DNA from: Croceicoccus sp. Ery15
Lineage (GTDB): Bacteria; Pseudomonadota; Alphaproteobacteria; Sphingomonadales; Sphingomonadaceae
Direction: 5' to 3'
Assembly (NCBI RefSeq): GCF_020985305.1
Contig: NZ_CP087588.1
Span: forward strand, 806,001-870,000
Length of the DNA stretch: 64,000 nucleotides
Shown here piece after piece: positions 51,495-61,467 of the stretch (the stretch's first letter is position 1; each line of letters starts with the position of its first letter). A program made the position numbers and the translations under genes. The notes beneath the pieces were generated by a model. The model did no database searches. It was not told the origin of the DNA and worked only from the letters and a program-made list of their open reading frames with translations.

Positions 51495-53660
51495 ATGACC
51501 GGTCTGGTCTGGCAAGACTGGCTTTCTCCTGACTGGCCATCTTCCGGTTGGACGGCCTTCGCAAGCGTAACGGCGGCCCTGGGCGCTTTCGCCTGTTTGT
51601 GCGCCCCTCTGCTGCTGTGGAACCGCGGGCGCAGCCTTGCCCTGCGCGCGATGGTGGTCACGGCTTTGGGCGCGGCGGGGATCACGCTGGTCACCGGTGT
51701 CGCGCCTGCCATCGATCCGCGTCTTGCATGGCTGGTCGAAACATTGCGCAATCTGGCCTTTCTGGCGCTGATCGGCGCGCTTTTGTCGGCAGAGGGCCGG
51801 CATGGCAGCCTGACATTGCTGCGCCCCGTCCTGTTCGCGCTGGCTCTGGCAGAGCTGGCGCAATTGCCGTTGATGATGCTGACCGAATGGTTCCGCCATC
51901 CCGATGCACTCGTGCTGATCATGAATGTCGCCGCGCTGATCCGCATGTTGTTCGTGGTGGGCATGCTGGTGTTGATCCATAATCTTCTTGCCGGTGCAGA
52001 GCCCGAACAGCGATCCCGGCTTGGCCCTGTCGTCACGGCGCTGGTGCTGGGCTGGGGGTTCGAGCTGAATTTCTATGCCTTCACCTATCTGTCGGGCCAT
52101 GCGCCTCCTGCTATGGTCGCGGTACGGGGGCTTGCATGGGGGGCGGTGGCGGTGCTGCTGTATCGCGACGGGCGGGCACTGCCCGAACGCCGTTTCGCGC
52201 CGTCGCGTTCGGTAACGTTCCAGTCGTTGTCCCTGCTGGTTATCGCCCTTTACCTGCTGGGCATATTCGCGCTGGATACGATCTTGCAGGCGTTCGATAT
52301 CGACATGGGTGTGGCCAGCCAGTTCATGGCGATCGTGCTGACCATGATGATCGGGCTCCTGCTCGCTTCGCCGGGCCTGCGGGCGATGATCCGCGAGGGG
52401 ATATCGCGCAATCTGTTCCGGCACCGTTTCGATTATCGCGCCGAATGGCTGCGCTTTGCCGGCAGGATGGGTGCGCAAGGCGGCGGGGCCGCGCCGCTGG
52501 CCGTGCGCGCGGTGGAGGCTCTGGCAGAGATTCCCGACAGCCGCGGGGGACTTTTACTGACGCCCGACGACGATGGCCTTGGCAATGGGCAAGGACATCT
52601 GACCCTCTCCGCGCGATGGCAATGGCCCGATATCGACGTACCCGCCATCGCCCTGCCGCAACAATCCCTGCGCGCGATGGAAGAGGCCGAGGATGTGCTT
52701 GCGCTCGATGCTTTGCGGGGCAGCGATGCTGCTGCGATTGCCGTCCATTTGCCGGCATGGCTGCTTGACGATCAAAACGCGTGGGCGCTGGTGCCCCTGA
52801 TGCTCGACGGGCGGATGGCGGGGGCCGTGGTGCTGGCCCGGCCTGCCTTTGCGCGCAAGCTGGATTGGGAAGATCACGATCTGCTGCGCATCATCGGCCA
52901 GCAACTGGCGGTGCATCTGTCCGAACAGGCTGCGCAGCGCCAATTGCTGGAGGCAGCGAGGTTCGACGAATTCAATCGCCGCATGGCCTTTGTGATGCAT
53001 GACATCAAGAACCTTGCCAGCCAGCTGGGGCTGACGGTCAGCAATGCTGAAAAGCACATCGAAAACCCCGCATTTCGCGCCGACATGCTGATCACGCTGC
53101 GCAATGCGACCGGCAGGATGGAGGCGCTGCTGGCCCGATTGTCGCGTTATGGTGCCGGAAGCGGTTCGGGCAACGGATTTCGCGGCGATTGCAGTGTGGA
53201 GGAAATCTGTGCGCAGGATCTGGCGTGGCAGATATTCGGCGCTCTACCGTTCAGGGACCGGGTTGTTATCGAACGTGCGCCCGTAGCAACCGCCATGGCC
53301 AACCGCGAAGGGCTGGAGCAGGTGATGCGCCATCTGGTGCAAAACGGGCTGGATGCCAGCGCGCCCGATGCCACGGTCGTGATTTCCTTCCGCCATGACG
53401 GGGAGCAGACGGTGATCGAGATTGCGGACAAGGGCGGCGGCATGTCGGCAGAATTCGTGCGCAACGGGCTGTTCGCGCCCTTCGTTTCGACCAAGAACGA
53501 CGGTTTCGGCATTGGCGCGTTCGAAGCACGCGAGACATTGCGCGCGATGGGTGGAACGCTCGACGTCGTTTCGCGCGAAGGGGAGGGGACGCGCTTTACC
53601 ATCCGCCTGCCCTTGGCCGCCGACACTCCCAAGGCCGATACGGCAAGAAAGGTCGCCTGA
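51495..53660 (+). CDS. prsK: PEP-CTERM/XrtA-type histidine kinase PrsK
   Basis: A 721-residue membrane kinase. About eight helices occupy residues 20-280, a GAF-like region follows (320-480), and then comes the dimerisation segment RRMAFVMHDIKNLASQLGL with phospho-acceptor His502 and AEKHIENPAFRADMLITLRNATGRMEALL, which is diagnostic for PrsK. The ATPase domain has QVMRHLVQNGLDAS (N box), IEIADKGGGMS (G1) and FVSTKNDGFGIGAFEARET. PrsK/PrsR pairs control exopolysaccharide and exosortase-linked genes. No such genes are in the window, so the targets lie elsewhere. Its stop overlaps the prsR start (TGATG). Confidence 0.9.
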   Translation: MTGLVWQDWLSPDWPSSGWTAFASVTAALGAFACLCAPLLLWNRGRSLALRAMVVTALGAAGITLVTGVAPAIDPRLAWLVETLRNLAFLALIGALLSAEGRHGSLTLLRPVLFALALAELAQLPLMMLTEWFRHPDALVLIMNVAALIRMLFVVGMLVLIHNLLAGAEPEQRSRLGPVVTALVLGWGFELNFYAFTYLSGHAPPAMVAVRGLAWGAVAVLLYRDGRALPERRFAPSRSVTFQSLSLLVIALYLLGIFALDTILQAFDIDMGVASQFMAIVLTMMIGLLLASPGLRAMIREGISRNLFRHRFDYRAEWLRFAGRMGAQGGGAAPLAVRAVEALAEIPDSRGGLLLTPDDDGLGNGQGHLTLSARWQWPDIDVPAIALPQQSLRAMEEAEDVLALDALRGSDAAAIAVHLPAWLLDDQNAWALVPLMLDGRMAGAVVLARPAFARKLDWEDHDLLRIIGQQLAVHLSEQAAQRQLLEAARFDEFNRRMAFVMHDIKNLASQLGLTVSNAEKHIENPAFRADMLITLRNATGRMEALLARLSRYGAGSGSGNGFRGDCSVEEICAQDLAWQIFGALPFRDRVVIERAPVATAMANREGLEQVMRHLVQNGLDASAPDATVVISFRHDGEQTVIEIADKGGGMSAEFVRNGLFAPFVSTKNDGFGIGAFEARETLRAMGGTLDVVSREGEGTRFTIRLPLAADTPKADTARKVA

Positions 53661-55039
53661 TGCCCGCGAAACCCGACATGGCGGACAAGCCCAAGCTGCT
53701 TGTGGTCGAGGACGACCCCGGCCTTGCAACTCAGCTGAAATGGGCATGGGACGAATTCGACGTGATCTGTACCGGTGACCGTGAAAGCGCCATTGCCGCG
53801 CTGCGTCAGCACGAACCCGACGTGGTGACACTGGACCTTGGCCTGCCGCCCGATCCCGACGGCACGACCGAAGGTTTCGTCGTGCTGGACGCGATCATGG
53901 CGCTCAGGCCAGAAACCAAGGTGATCGTTGCCAGCGGGCATGGCGCGGCGGAAAGCGCGATGCGCGCGATCGAGCAGGGGGCGTATGACTTTTATCGCAA
54001 GCCGGTAAAGATCGAGGAACTGGCCCTGATCGTGCGCCGCGCATTGCATCTGGCGGGGATAGAGGCGGAAAACCGCCGCCTTGCCGCCCGCAGCGGTGCG
54101 GATTCGACCGTGCTGGGCAGCATCGTTACCGCAGCGCCCGAAATGATCCGGACCGCCCGGACGGTCGAGCGTGTGGCCGCCACCGAAGTATCGGTCATGC
54201 TGATCGGCGCCAGCGGCACGGGCAAGGAATTGCTGGCGCGCGGTCTGCATGCCGCCAGCAGACGGGCGGGCGCGTCCTTTGTGGCGATCAATTGCGCCGC
54301 GATTCCCGATCATCTGCTGGAACAGGAATTGTTCGGCTACGAAGCCGGAGCCTTTGATGGCGCGCATTCGGCCCGCGAAGGTCGGATCGAGATGGCGAGT
54401 GGCGGCACTTTGTTTCTTGACGAGATGGGCGATCTGCCACCCGCGATACAGTCACGCCTGCTGCGTTTCATCGAAACCCGCGCTGTCGAACGCATGGGCA
54501 GCGCACAGGCCATCCCCGTCGACGCGCGCGTCGTTTGCGCCACCACGCGCGATCTGCCCGCCATGGTTGCCGAAGGGGATTTCCGCGAAGACCTCTATTT
54601 CCGGCTGGCCGAAGTGGTGGTTGCGATCCCCGCACTCGCCGAACGCGCGGGCGATGCGCCCTTGCTCGCCCGTCATTTCTTGTCGCGTTTCGCGGCCGAG
54701 ATGAATCCGCAGATCAAGGGCTTTGCTCCCGACGCGCTGACCGCGATCGATACGTGGCACTGGCCCGGCAATGTCCGTGAGCTGGAAAACAGGGTCAAGC
54801 GTGCGGTAATCATGGCTGATGGCAGGCTGGTTAGCGCCGAAGACCTCGACCTTGCTGAACCCGATGAGGAACTGGCACAGGCGCTGAACTTGAAGGCGGC
54901 GCGCGAACAGGCGGATCGCAAGTTGATTCGCCATGCGCTGGCGCGCAGCGAAGGTAATATATCGTCTACCGCGCGCATGCTGGGCATTAGCCGGCCAACA
55001 CTTTATGACTTGATGAAGCAATACGATCTTACGACTTGA
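53660..55039 (+). CDS. prsR: PrsR, sigma-54-type response regulator with GAFDGA motif
   Basis: A 459-residue regulator. The receiver (12-130) has VVEDDPG and the phospho-acceptor Asp59. The AAA+ domain has Walker A GASGTGKE (183-190) and Walker B LFLDEMGD (251-258), with arginine-finger-region residues in FREDLYFRL. The Fis-type helix-turn-helix is EGNISSTARMLGISRPTLYD (431-450). The sigma-54-contacting loop, normally GAFTGA, reads GAFDGA here (Asp233 in place of Thr), which would be expected to impair classical sigma-54 activation. It may act in a changed manner. It is co-transcribed with prsK. Confidence 0.9.
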   Translation: MPAKPDMADKPKLLVVEDDPGLATQLKWAWDEFDVICTGDRESAIAALRQHEPDVVTLDLGLPPDPDGTTEGFVVLDAIMALRPETKVIVASGHGAAESAMRAIEQGAYDFYRKPVKIEELALIVRRALHLAGIEAENRRLAARSGADSTVLGSIVTAAPEMIRTARTVERVAATEVSVMLIGASGTGKELLARGLHAASRRAGASFVAINCAAIPDHLLEQELFGYEAGAFDGAHSAREGRIEMASGGTLFLDEMGDLPPAIQSRLLRFIETRAVERMGSAQAIPVDARVVCATTRDLPAMVAEGDFREDLYFRLAEVVVAIPALAERAGDAPLLARHFLSRFAAEMNPQIKGFAPDALTAIDTWHWPGNVRELENRVKRAVIMADGRLVSAEDLDLAEPDEELAQALNLKAAREQADRKLIRHALARSEGNISSTARMLGISRPTLYDLMKQYDLTT

Positions 55040-55132
55040 CGTCCATCGGACCAATTCTTCCGCTGGTCGAACAGCGCAATGGGATTATGTGGATAAGTAT
55101 GCTATGGCGCTCTCGAGAGAGGGAGAGCGAGC

Positions 55133-55318
55133 GTGGAAGACATTCTTGAGAGATGTATGCTCGATGGATTGCGATATTATCGCGACGAAACGAAGCAGAT
55201 GCTAGCCATGGCCACCGACACGGGCGACAGGACCGATGCGGCACGGCTGGAACGCAGGATGCACAGGCTGGAGGACCGGATCCGTGACTGGGATCTGACC
55301 AGCCGCCAGATGCACTGA
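55133..55318 (+). CDS. Small helical protein of 61 residues
   Basis: Starts with GTG 55133, preceded by a purine-rich GAGAGAGGGAGAGCGAGC. The protein MEDILERCMLDGLRYYRDET continues with charged helical sequence (RLERRMHRLEDRIRDWDL). No signal peptide or known domain is seen. It follows prsR by 93 bp; the joint transcription is uncertain. Confidence 0.5.
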   Translation: MEDILERCMLDGLRYYRDETKQMLAMATDTGDRTDAARLERRMHRLEDRIRDWDLTSRQMH

Positions 55319-55532
55319 ACGCGGGCAGTGGCCTCAACATAGCCGAAAACGGCCCTCCGATCCGCGTAGGGCGGGTTCGGAAGGCCAGGGGTGTGGGGTC
55401 TTCAGTGTGTGGCCGGTTTTCCGGCTCTTGGCCGACCGTCCGGTCGGCATCATGCCTCGCGGTACAAGCATGCGGGCATGATATCGTGGCGGGCCGCCCG
55501 ACCGCAACGGCCGGGCGACCCGCGATCGTCGA

Positions 55533-57959
55533 TCAGAAGGCGAAACCTGCGCCCGCGCTGATCCCTGCATGGCCGCGTGTATTGACCGAGCCGTTGAACT
55601 TGGCCACGCCGCGCCCGTCGTTAAAGGCTGCTGACGCACCCAGCGCAAAGGCGGTTTGCCCGCGATAGTGCCCGACCGAACCGGCCAGCATGCGCCCGTC
55701 GCTTTCGATCACTTGCGGCAGGCCCGCTGCGGCCAGCGCATTTGCTGTGCCCGCATTGCTGTCGCGGCTCAGCTTTTGCAGGTCATAGCTGAAGGATTCG
55801 AACATGGTGTTGGTGTAATCCATTACCATGGCGAGCCCGTCCTGCATCTGCTGCACGTTCACCGCATCGTTGGGAAGCACGCCCGCGGCCACATTATGCA
55901 TCACTACCGGAGCCGAACTGTCCGCACCGATCAGCGTGACGTCGTTCGTTATGGTGCCGCCATTGCTGACGGTCGGGTTGTCGGGGTCGGAATACTGGAC
56001 CGCGACGACCGTGCTGCCGGCATAGTTGTTCTGGATATTGGTGATTGCATTCGTGTTGTTGTCGATATCGGTGCGGTTGTTGGCGATGGCCACCGTATTG
56101 GCATCGATATCGGTACGGTTGTTGTCGATATCGACGCGGTTCGCTGCCACCTGCTGGTTCGTGGCATACAGCTGCGCCCCGTTTACGGCATCGGTCGAGG
56201 TAGCATTCAGCGCGGCCGGTGCCACATTAGTCAGCGTGACCGGCGCCGAGGTATCAGCCCCGATCATGGCCGCCGTCTGGGTCGGCGTGGCGCTGGCAAT
56301 CGACGGATCGGCATCGCTGACATAGCCCAGCGGCACGTTGTCGACCTGGGCCTGGATATTGTTGATCGTCGTCGTGTTGTCGGTAACCCGCACGTCAAGA
56401 TCGTTGATATCCCCTTCGTTCACGGTCACGCGGCTGTCGATATTGGCGATATCGCCTTCATTGACGGTCACGCGATTATCCAGGTTCGCAATGTCACCTT
56501 CGTTCACTGTGACGCGGTTGTCGATATTGGCGATATCGCCCTCGTTCACCGTGACGCGATTGTCGAGATTGGCGATATCGGTCTCGTTCGTGGTGACACG
56601 ATTGTCGAGGTTGATGATATCCCCCTCGTTCGTCGTCACCCGCGCATCGATATTGGCGATATCGGTGGTGTTCTGGTCCACCTGCTGGTTGGTCGCGAAC
56701 AATTGCGCGCCGTTCACCGCCTCGCTCGACGTGGCCGACAATTCGCCATCTGCCACGTTGGAGATGGTGGTGCCGCCCGCACCGCCCAGCGCCACTTCGG
56801 TCTGGGTGGCGTCGGTATATTGCACCGACAACGCCTGCGCATCCTGAAGATCGGCGATATCGCCTTCGTTCACGGTTACGCGATTGTCGATATTGGTGAT
56901 ATTGGTCTCGGCTGTCGTCACCCGCGTATCGATATCGGTGATCGCGGTGGTATTGGCATCGACCTGCTGGTTGGTGGCAAACAATTGCGCCCCGTTCACC
57001 GCTTCTGCCGACGTGGCCGAAACCTCGCCGTCGGCGACGTTGCCGATGGTCGTGCCGCCGGCACCCGCCAGCGTGACCGACGCCTTGGTGCCGTCGTCAT
57101 ACAGGACCGCATCGTCGGCCAGTTCGGCCACTGCACCGGTTACCTGCCCGACCGTGGCGGCATCGCTATCCTGCGTGCCGGGGGCGACATTGGTGATCTG
57201 GCGCAGATTGCCCGCACTGCCGACCGATACGGTGCCCACGCTGTCGAACGTGCCCGACAGGCCGGGGGCGGTATAGCCCGCGAGCGCGCCGCGATCGGCC
57301 AGCGATCCGCTGCCCAGCGCAACGCTGTTGGCCGCAGTCACGGTCGCATCGGCACCCAGCGCGAGCGAACCGGTCGCGCCGACATCGGCCAGCGCACGGT
57401 TGCCGATGGCAATTGCATCGACGTCATTGGCCAGCGCCACTTCGCCGTCGTCGCCAAGGCCGGTAATCTGGTTGCCACCGATAGTGATGCCGCCAGACGT
57501 GTTCAGCGAATATCCGTCTGCCGCCAGGTTACAGTCGCTGCCCGGTGCCAGCAGGTTGCCATCGGTGTCCAGCACCTGAAGGCTGATCGGTTCACCCGCA
57601 GCGATACCGGCGAGAATGCCGTTGATGTCGGTATTGACGTCGGGAACGTTCAGCAAATCTCCCGGCCCGAAAATCGATCCGATCAGGTCGCCCACGACAG
57701 GCAGGCTGACGGCATCGAGCGTTGCGTCGATCTGGATCAGATTGTTGGTCAGCGTTTCAAGCGATCCGATGATTGGATCGTTTGCTGCATCGATAATATC
57801 GGTGACGGCTGATGGCGGCAGAGAAACGCCGGTGCAGACATCGACCACCGGCTGAAGTGCCTGTGCTTTGGCTTCCTGTGCGTTCAGCGCAATGGCTAGC
57901 GCGCTGACGGCGACGGCCCCTGCAAGCATGGTTCTGGACTGTGAAAAAACCCCGTTCAT
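55533..57959 (-). CDS. YadA-like trimeric autotransporter adhesin
   Basis: An 808-residue type Vc protein. The signal peptide ends near EAKA-QA. A non-repetitive N-terminal domain (about 35-170) precedes a YadA head (TGSLALGADATVTAANSVALGSGSLADRGA) and neck-type units (NLRQITNVAPGTQDSDAATVGQV; the motif EAVNGAQLFATNQQVDANTT occurs repeatedly). A long coiled-coil stalk of 14-residue units RVTVNEGDIANLDN follows. The last ~75 residues are the YadA anchor (LAGSVGHYRGQTAFALGASAAFNDG, ending GAGFAF). It binds surfaces, host cells or other cells. It is transcribed alone from an AT-rich upstream region. Confidence 0.92.
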   Translation of the reverse strand: MNGVFSQSRTMLAGAVAVSALAIALNAQEAKAQALQPVVDVCTGVSLPPSAVTDIIDAANDPIIGSLETLTNNLIQIDATLDAVSLPVVGDLIGSIFGPGDLLNVPDVNTDINGILAGIAAGEPISLQVLDTDGNLLAPGSDCNLAADGYSLNTSGGITIGGNQITGLGDDGEVALANDVDAIAIGNRALADVGATGSLALGADATVTAANSVALGSGSLADRGALAGYTAPGLSGTFDSVGTVSVGSAGNLRQITNVAPGTQDSDAATVGQVTGAVAELADDAVLYDDGTKASVTLAGAGGTTIGNVADGEVSATSAEAVNGAQLFATNQQVDANTTAITDIDTRVTTAETNITNIDNRVTVNEGDIADLQDAQALSVQYTDATQTEVALGGAGGTTISNVADGELSATSSEAVNGAQLFATNQQVDQNTTDIANIDARVTTNEGDIINLDNRVTTNETDIANLDNRVTVNEGDIANIDNRVTVNEGDIANLDNRVTVNEGDIANIDSRVTVNEGDINDLDVRVTDNTTTINNIQAQVDNVPLGYVSDADPSIASATPTQTAAMIGADTSAPVTLTNVAPAALNATSTDAVNGAQLYATNQQVAANRVDIDNNRTDIDANTVAIANNRTDIDNNTNAITNIQNNYAGSTVVAVQYSDPDNPTVSNGGTITNDVTLIGADSSAPVVMHNVAAGVLPNDAVNVQQMQDGLAMVMDYTNTMFESFSYDLQKLSRDSNAGTANALAAAGLPQVIESDGRMLAGSVGHYRGQTAFALGASAAFNDGRGVAKFNGSVNTRGHAGISAGAGFAF
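56383..56676. repeat. 42-bp tandem repeats encoding the adhesin stalk
   Basis: Seven units of 42 bp, each coding one RVTxNExDIxNxDx stretch; the Arg-Val-Thr codons recur at 56383, 56425, 56467, 56509, 56551, 56593 and 56635. Units differ at several bases, so they are not recent perfect copies, but unequal recombination could still change their number and thus the stalk length. Confidence 0.88.
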
Positions 57960-58418
57960 CGCTTGTACCTCTCATTTGCGTCGAGTTTTCAACTGCTTCG
58001 AGGGTCAGGGCATGGGATGAAGAAAAAGTTACTCGATTATTGACGTCAATGTTAATTGAAACGGTTTGTTTACCGACAAATGTTTGTCATGATTGTATCA
58101 GTTCAAATTTGTAATTTTTTTTTGCATTTTATGTTAGTTTTATAACAGATGCCTTTATGGAAATCGACTATCACCGGAATTTAATTTTAACAGAGTGAAA
58201 TTCCTGGAACAAAATAATATCTAGTAACATGTTTATTCCGTCCGTCGGCATGAAAAATTACGCCATGTCACTCACGGAACAGAGAATCGGGCAGAATGAT
58301 CGGTCGGGCCAGAGATATCCTCGACGTGATCCGAAGCGCTGTCCGGCACATGCTGTTGAACGGGGACAGGATGCTCCCCAAATGGCGGACAACCGGTGCC
58401 GTGCATCTTGACGCGGCG
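57960..58418. other. AT-rich divergent promoter region, adhesin/uvrA
   Basis: About 460 bp between the adhesin start and the SOS box. The part 58030-58230 is strikingly AT-rich, with runs such as TTTTTTTTT, against a GC-rich background. This is typical of a silenced or strongly regulated promoter, perhaps of the adhesin. Short frames here lack ribosome sites and are not called as genes. Confidence 0.55.
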
Positions 58419-58433
58419 GAACATCTGCGGAAC
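58419..58433. promoter_or_regulatory. LexA-type SOS box of uvrA
   Basis: GAAC-ATCTGCG-GAAC is a direct repeat with a 7-base spacer, the reverse complement of the alphaproteobacterial LexA site GTTC-N7-GTTC. It ends 11 bp before the uvrA ATG, so LexA binding would block initiation at a promoter lying just upstream. Confidence 0.8.
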
Positions 58434-58444
58434 ATCCATTCTCC

Positions 58445-61366
58445 ATGAGCCTTACCACCATTTCCGTCCGCGGCGCGCGTGAGCATAATCTCAAAGGGAT
58501 CGACATCGATCTGCCGCGTGACGCGCTCATCGTGATTACGGGCCTGTCCGGTTCGGGGAAATCCAGCCTTGCCTTCGACACGATCTATGCCGAGGGGCAG
58601 CGCCGCTATGTCGAGAGTCTGAGCGCCTATGCGCGGCAGTTTCTGGAAATGATGCAAAAGCCCGATGTGGAACATATCGACGGGCTGAGCCCCGCGATTT
58701 CCATCGAGCAGAAGACGACCAGCCGGAACCCGCGTTCCACCGTGGCGACGGTGACCGAAATCTATGACTATATGCGTCTGTTATGGGCGCGCGTGGGGGT
58801 GCCCTACAGCCCCGCGACCGGCCTGCCGATCGAGGCGCAGACCGTGTCGAACATGGTCGACCGCGTGATTGCGCTGCCCGAAGGGACTCGTGCCTATCTG
58901 CTGGCACCCGTGGTGCGCGGTCGAAAGGGCGAATATCGTAAGGAACTGGCCGAATGGCAAAAGGCGGGCTTTACCCGCGTGCGCATCGACGGCGAAATCT
59001 ATCCGATCGAGGAAGCGCCCGCGCTCGACAAGAAATACAAGCATGACATCGAAGTGGTGGTGGACCGGCTCGCCGTTCGCCCAAGTAAAGACGGACAAGG
59101 TGGGATCGAAACGCGGCTTGCGGATTCGTTCGAAACGGCTTTGCGTCTGGCCGACGGGCTGGCCTATGTCGATCTGGCCGATGGTGTCGTGCCGGGGCGC
59201 GAGGGCGAGGGGCAGTCGGCCAATGCGCGTGGCGGCAATCTGAAGGGCGCGGGCATTCCGGCGAACCGGATCGTCTTTTCCGAACGTTTCGCTTGTCCCG
59301 TCAGCGGCTTTACCATCGAAGAGATCGAGCCGCGCCTGTTCTCCTTCAACGCACCGCAAGGCGCGTGTCCGGTTTGCGACGGTCTGGGCGAAAAGCTGCT
59401 GTTCGATCCGCAACTGGTGGTCCCGAATGAGCAATTGAGCCTGAAGAAGGGCGCAGTCGTGCCATGGGCCAAATCGAACCCGCCATCGCCCTATTACATG
59501 CAGGTGCTGGCCAGCCTTGCCAACCATTACGGTTTCGAGTTGGAGACGCCGTGGGAGGAACTGGCGCAGGAACACCGCGATGCGATCCTGTATGGCACCA
59601 AGGGCAAGCCGGTGCCGCTAACCTTCAAGGACGGGCGCAAAAGCTATACGGTGAACAAGCCGTTCGAGGGCGTGATCGGCAATCTCAATCGCCGCATGCT
59701 GCAGACCGAAAGCGCGTGGATGCGCGAGGAACTGGGCAAGTTCCAGACCGCGCAGCCCTGTGAAGCCTGTGGCGGCGCGCGCCTGAACGAGAAAGCATTG
59801 GCCGTGAAGGTGGCGGGCAGCGACATCGCGGGTCCGGTCCGTCTGTCGGTCAGCGATGCCAAGGCGTGGTTCCTGGGCCTTGAGGAGAAGCTGGGCGACC
59901 AGCAGAAGCAGATCGCCAAGGCCATCCTGAAAGAGATCAACGAACGGCTCGGTTTTCTCGACAATGTCGGGCTCGACTATCTCAACCTCGACCGCACCAG
60001 CGGCACGCTTTCGGGCGGAGAGAGCCAGCGCATCCGCCTTGCCAGCCAGATTGGCAGCGGCCTGTCGGGCGTGCTCTACGTTCTCGACGAACCTTCCATC
60101 GGCCTGCACCAGCGCGATAACGACCGGCTGCTCGAAACGCTGAAACGCCTGCGCGATCTGGGCAATACGGTCATCGTTGTCGAACATGACGAGGATGCGA
60201 TCCGCGCTGCCGACCATGTGGTCGACCTTGGCCCCGGCGCAGGCGTGCATGGCGGCGAAGTCGTCGCGCAGGGCACGCTGAAACAGGTGCTGAAGTCGAA
60301 GAACTCGCTCACCGCTGCCTATCTTAACGGCACGCGCGCGATCGAGGTGCCGGCAAAGCGCCGCAAGGGGAACGGCAAGAAGCTGACCGTGCACGGCGCC
60401 ACCGCCAATAATCTGAAAAACGTCACGGGCGAGATTCCGCTGGGCACCTTCACCTGTATCACCGGCGTGTCCGGATCGGGGAAGTCCAGCTTTACTATCG
60501 ACACGCTCTATGCCGGCGCCGCCCGCGCATTGAACGGCGCGCGTGTCATCGCGGGTCCGCATGAGAAGATCACGGGCCTCAACCACTGCGACAAGGTGAT
60601 CGAAATCGACCAGTCGCCCATCGGTCGCACCCCCCGCAGCAATCCGGCCACCTATACCGGTGCCTTCACCAATATCCGCGACTGGTTCGCCGGCCTGCCC
60701 GAAGCGCAAGCGCGCGGGTACAAGCCGGGGCGTTTCAGCTTTAACGTCAAGGGCGGACGGTGCGAGGCGTGTCAGGGCGACGGCCTTATCAAGATCGAGA
60801 TGCACTTCCTGCCCGACGTCTATGTCACGTGCGAGGAATGCGGTGGCAAACGCTATAACCGCGAGACACTGGAGGTGAAGTTCAAGGGTAAATCCATCGC
60901 CGACGTGCTCGACATGACGATCGAGGATGCGGAGGAATTCTTTGGCGCCGTGCCCCCGATCCGCGACAAGATGCACATGTTGAACGAGGTGGGGCTGGGC
61001 TATGTGAAGGTGGGCCAGCAGGCCACCACGCTATCAGGGGGCGAGGCGCAGCGGGTAAAGCTGGCCAAGGAACTTTCGCGCCGTTCGACCGGACAGACGC
61101 TCTATATTCTGGACGAGCCGACGACCGGCCTGCATTTCGAGGATGTGCGCAAGCTCCTCGAAGTGCTCCACCGTCTTGTCGATCAAGGCAATAGCGTGGT
61201 GGTGATCGAACATAATCTCGACGTCATCAAGACGGCGGATTGGGTGATCGACCTTGGCCCCGACGGCGGCGTGCGGGGGGGCGAGATCGTGGCGACCGGC
61301 ACGCCCGAGGATGTGGCCAGGGTCGCGCGCAGCCATACGGGACACTACCTCAAATCCATGCTCTAG
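58445..61366 (+). CDS. uvrA: Excinuclease ABC subunit A
   Basis: A 973-residue DNA-damage recognition ATPase of nucleotide excision repair, working with UvrB. It holds two ABC modules: Walker [10 protein letters not shown] near residue 32 with signature [15 protein letters not shown] and [11 protein letters not shown], and Walker [10 protein letters not shown] near 675 with [15 protein letters not shown] and [11 protein letters not shown]. Zinc modules CPVC...CEACGG and CEACQGDG...CEECGG are present, along with [20 protein letters not shown] of the UvrB-interaction region. Length and order are normal. Regulation by LexA is indicated by the box just upstream. Confidence 0.97.
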   Translation: MSLTTISVRGAREHNLKGIDIDLPRDALIVITGLSGSGKSSLAFDTIYAEGQRRYVESLSAYARQFLEMMQKPDVEHIDGLSPAISIEQKTTSRNPRSTVATVTEIYDYMRLLWARVGVPYSPATGLPIEAQTVSNMVDRVIALPEGTRAYLLAPVVRGRKGEYRKELAEWQKAGFTRVRIDGEIYPIEEAPALDKKYKHDIEVVVDRLAVRPSKDGQGGIETRLADSFETALRLADGLAYVDLADGVVPGREGEGQSANARGGNLKGAGIPANRIVFSERFACPVSGFTIEEIEPRLFSFNAPQGACPVCDGLGEKLLFDPQLVVPNEQLSLKKGAVVPWAKSNPPSPYYMQVLASLANHYGFELETPWEELAQEHRDAILYGTKGKPVPLTFKDGRKSYTVNKPFEGVIGNLNRRMLQTESAWMREELGKFQTAQPCEACGGARLNEKALAVKVAGSDIAGPVRLSVSDAKAWFLGLEEKLGDQQKQIAKAILKEINERLGFLDNVGLDYLNLDRTSGTLSGGESQRIRLASQIGSGLSGVLYVLDEPSIGLHQRDNDRLLETLKRLRDLGNTVIVVEHDEDAIRAADHVVDLGPGAGVHGGEVVAQGTLKQVLKSKNSLTAAYLNGTRAIEVPAKRRKGNGKKLTVHGATANNLKNVTGEIPLGTFTCITGVSGSGKSSFTIDTLYAGAARALNGARVIAGPHEKITGLNHCDKVIEIDQSPIGRTPRSNPATYTGAFTNIRDWFAGLPEAQARGYKPGRFSFNVKGGRCEACQGDGLIKIEMHFLPDVYVTCEECGGKRYNRETLEVKFKGKSIADVLDMTIEDAEEFFGAVPPIRDKMHMLNEVGLGYVKVGQQATTLSGGEAQRVKLAKELSRRSTGQTLYILDEPTTGLHFEDVRKLLEVLHRLVDQGNSVVVIEHNLDVIKTADWVIDLGPDGGVRGGEIVATGTPEDVARVARSHTGHYLKSML

Positions 61367-61467
61367 CGCGGGTTCAACCCGATCTTAACCGTACCGCGCC
61401 AAGCTGACGTGCGGAGCGTCAGGTTGTCAGCCCAGGACGACCGGCCATCGGGATCGGGAGTTTGCGC

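Noticed and set aside
51426..52478. 350-codon minus-strand frame opposite prsK
   Set aside because: Gln/His/Arg-rich low-complexity shadow of the membrane domain of PrsK; no start signal.
56383..56676. CRISPR-like regular repeats
   Set aside because: The 42-bp period is continuous without spacers, stays in frame and encodes the adhesin coiled-coil.
55656..57812. 718-codon open frame on the plus strand, rich in repeated GDI/VDIGDI segments
   Set aside because: This is the antisense of the adhesin stalk repeats; the repeats alone create the open frame. The minus strand has the signal peptide, head, neck and anchor.
58229..58411. 60-codon frame between the adhesin and uvrA
   Set aside because: No ribosome site or homologous look; it lies in the regulatory region that carries the SOS box.
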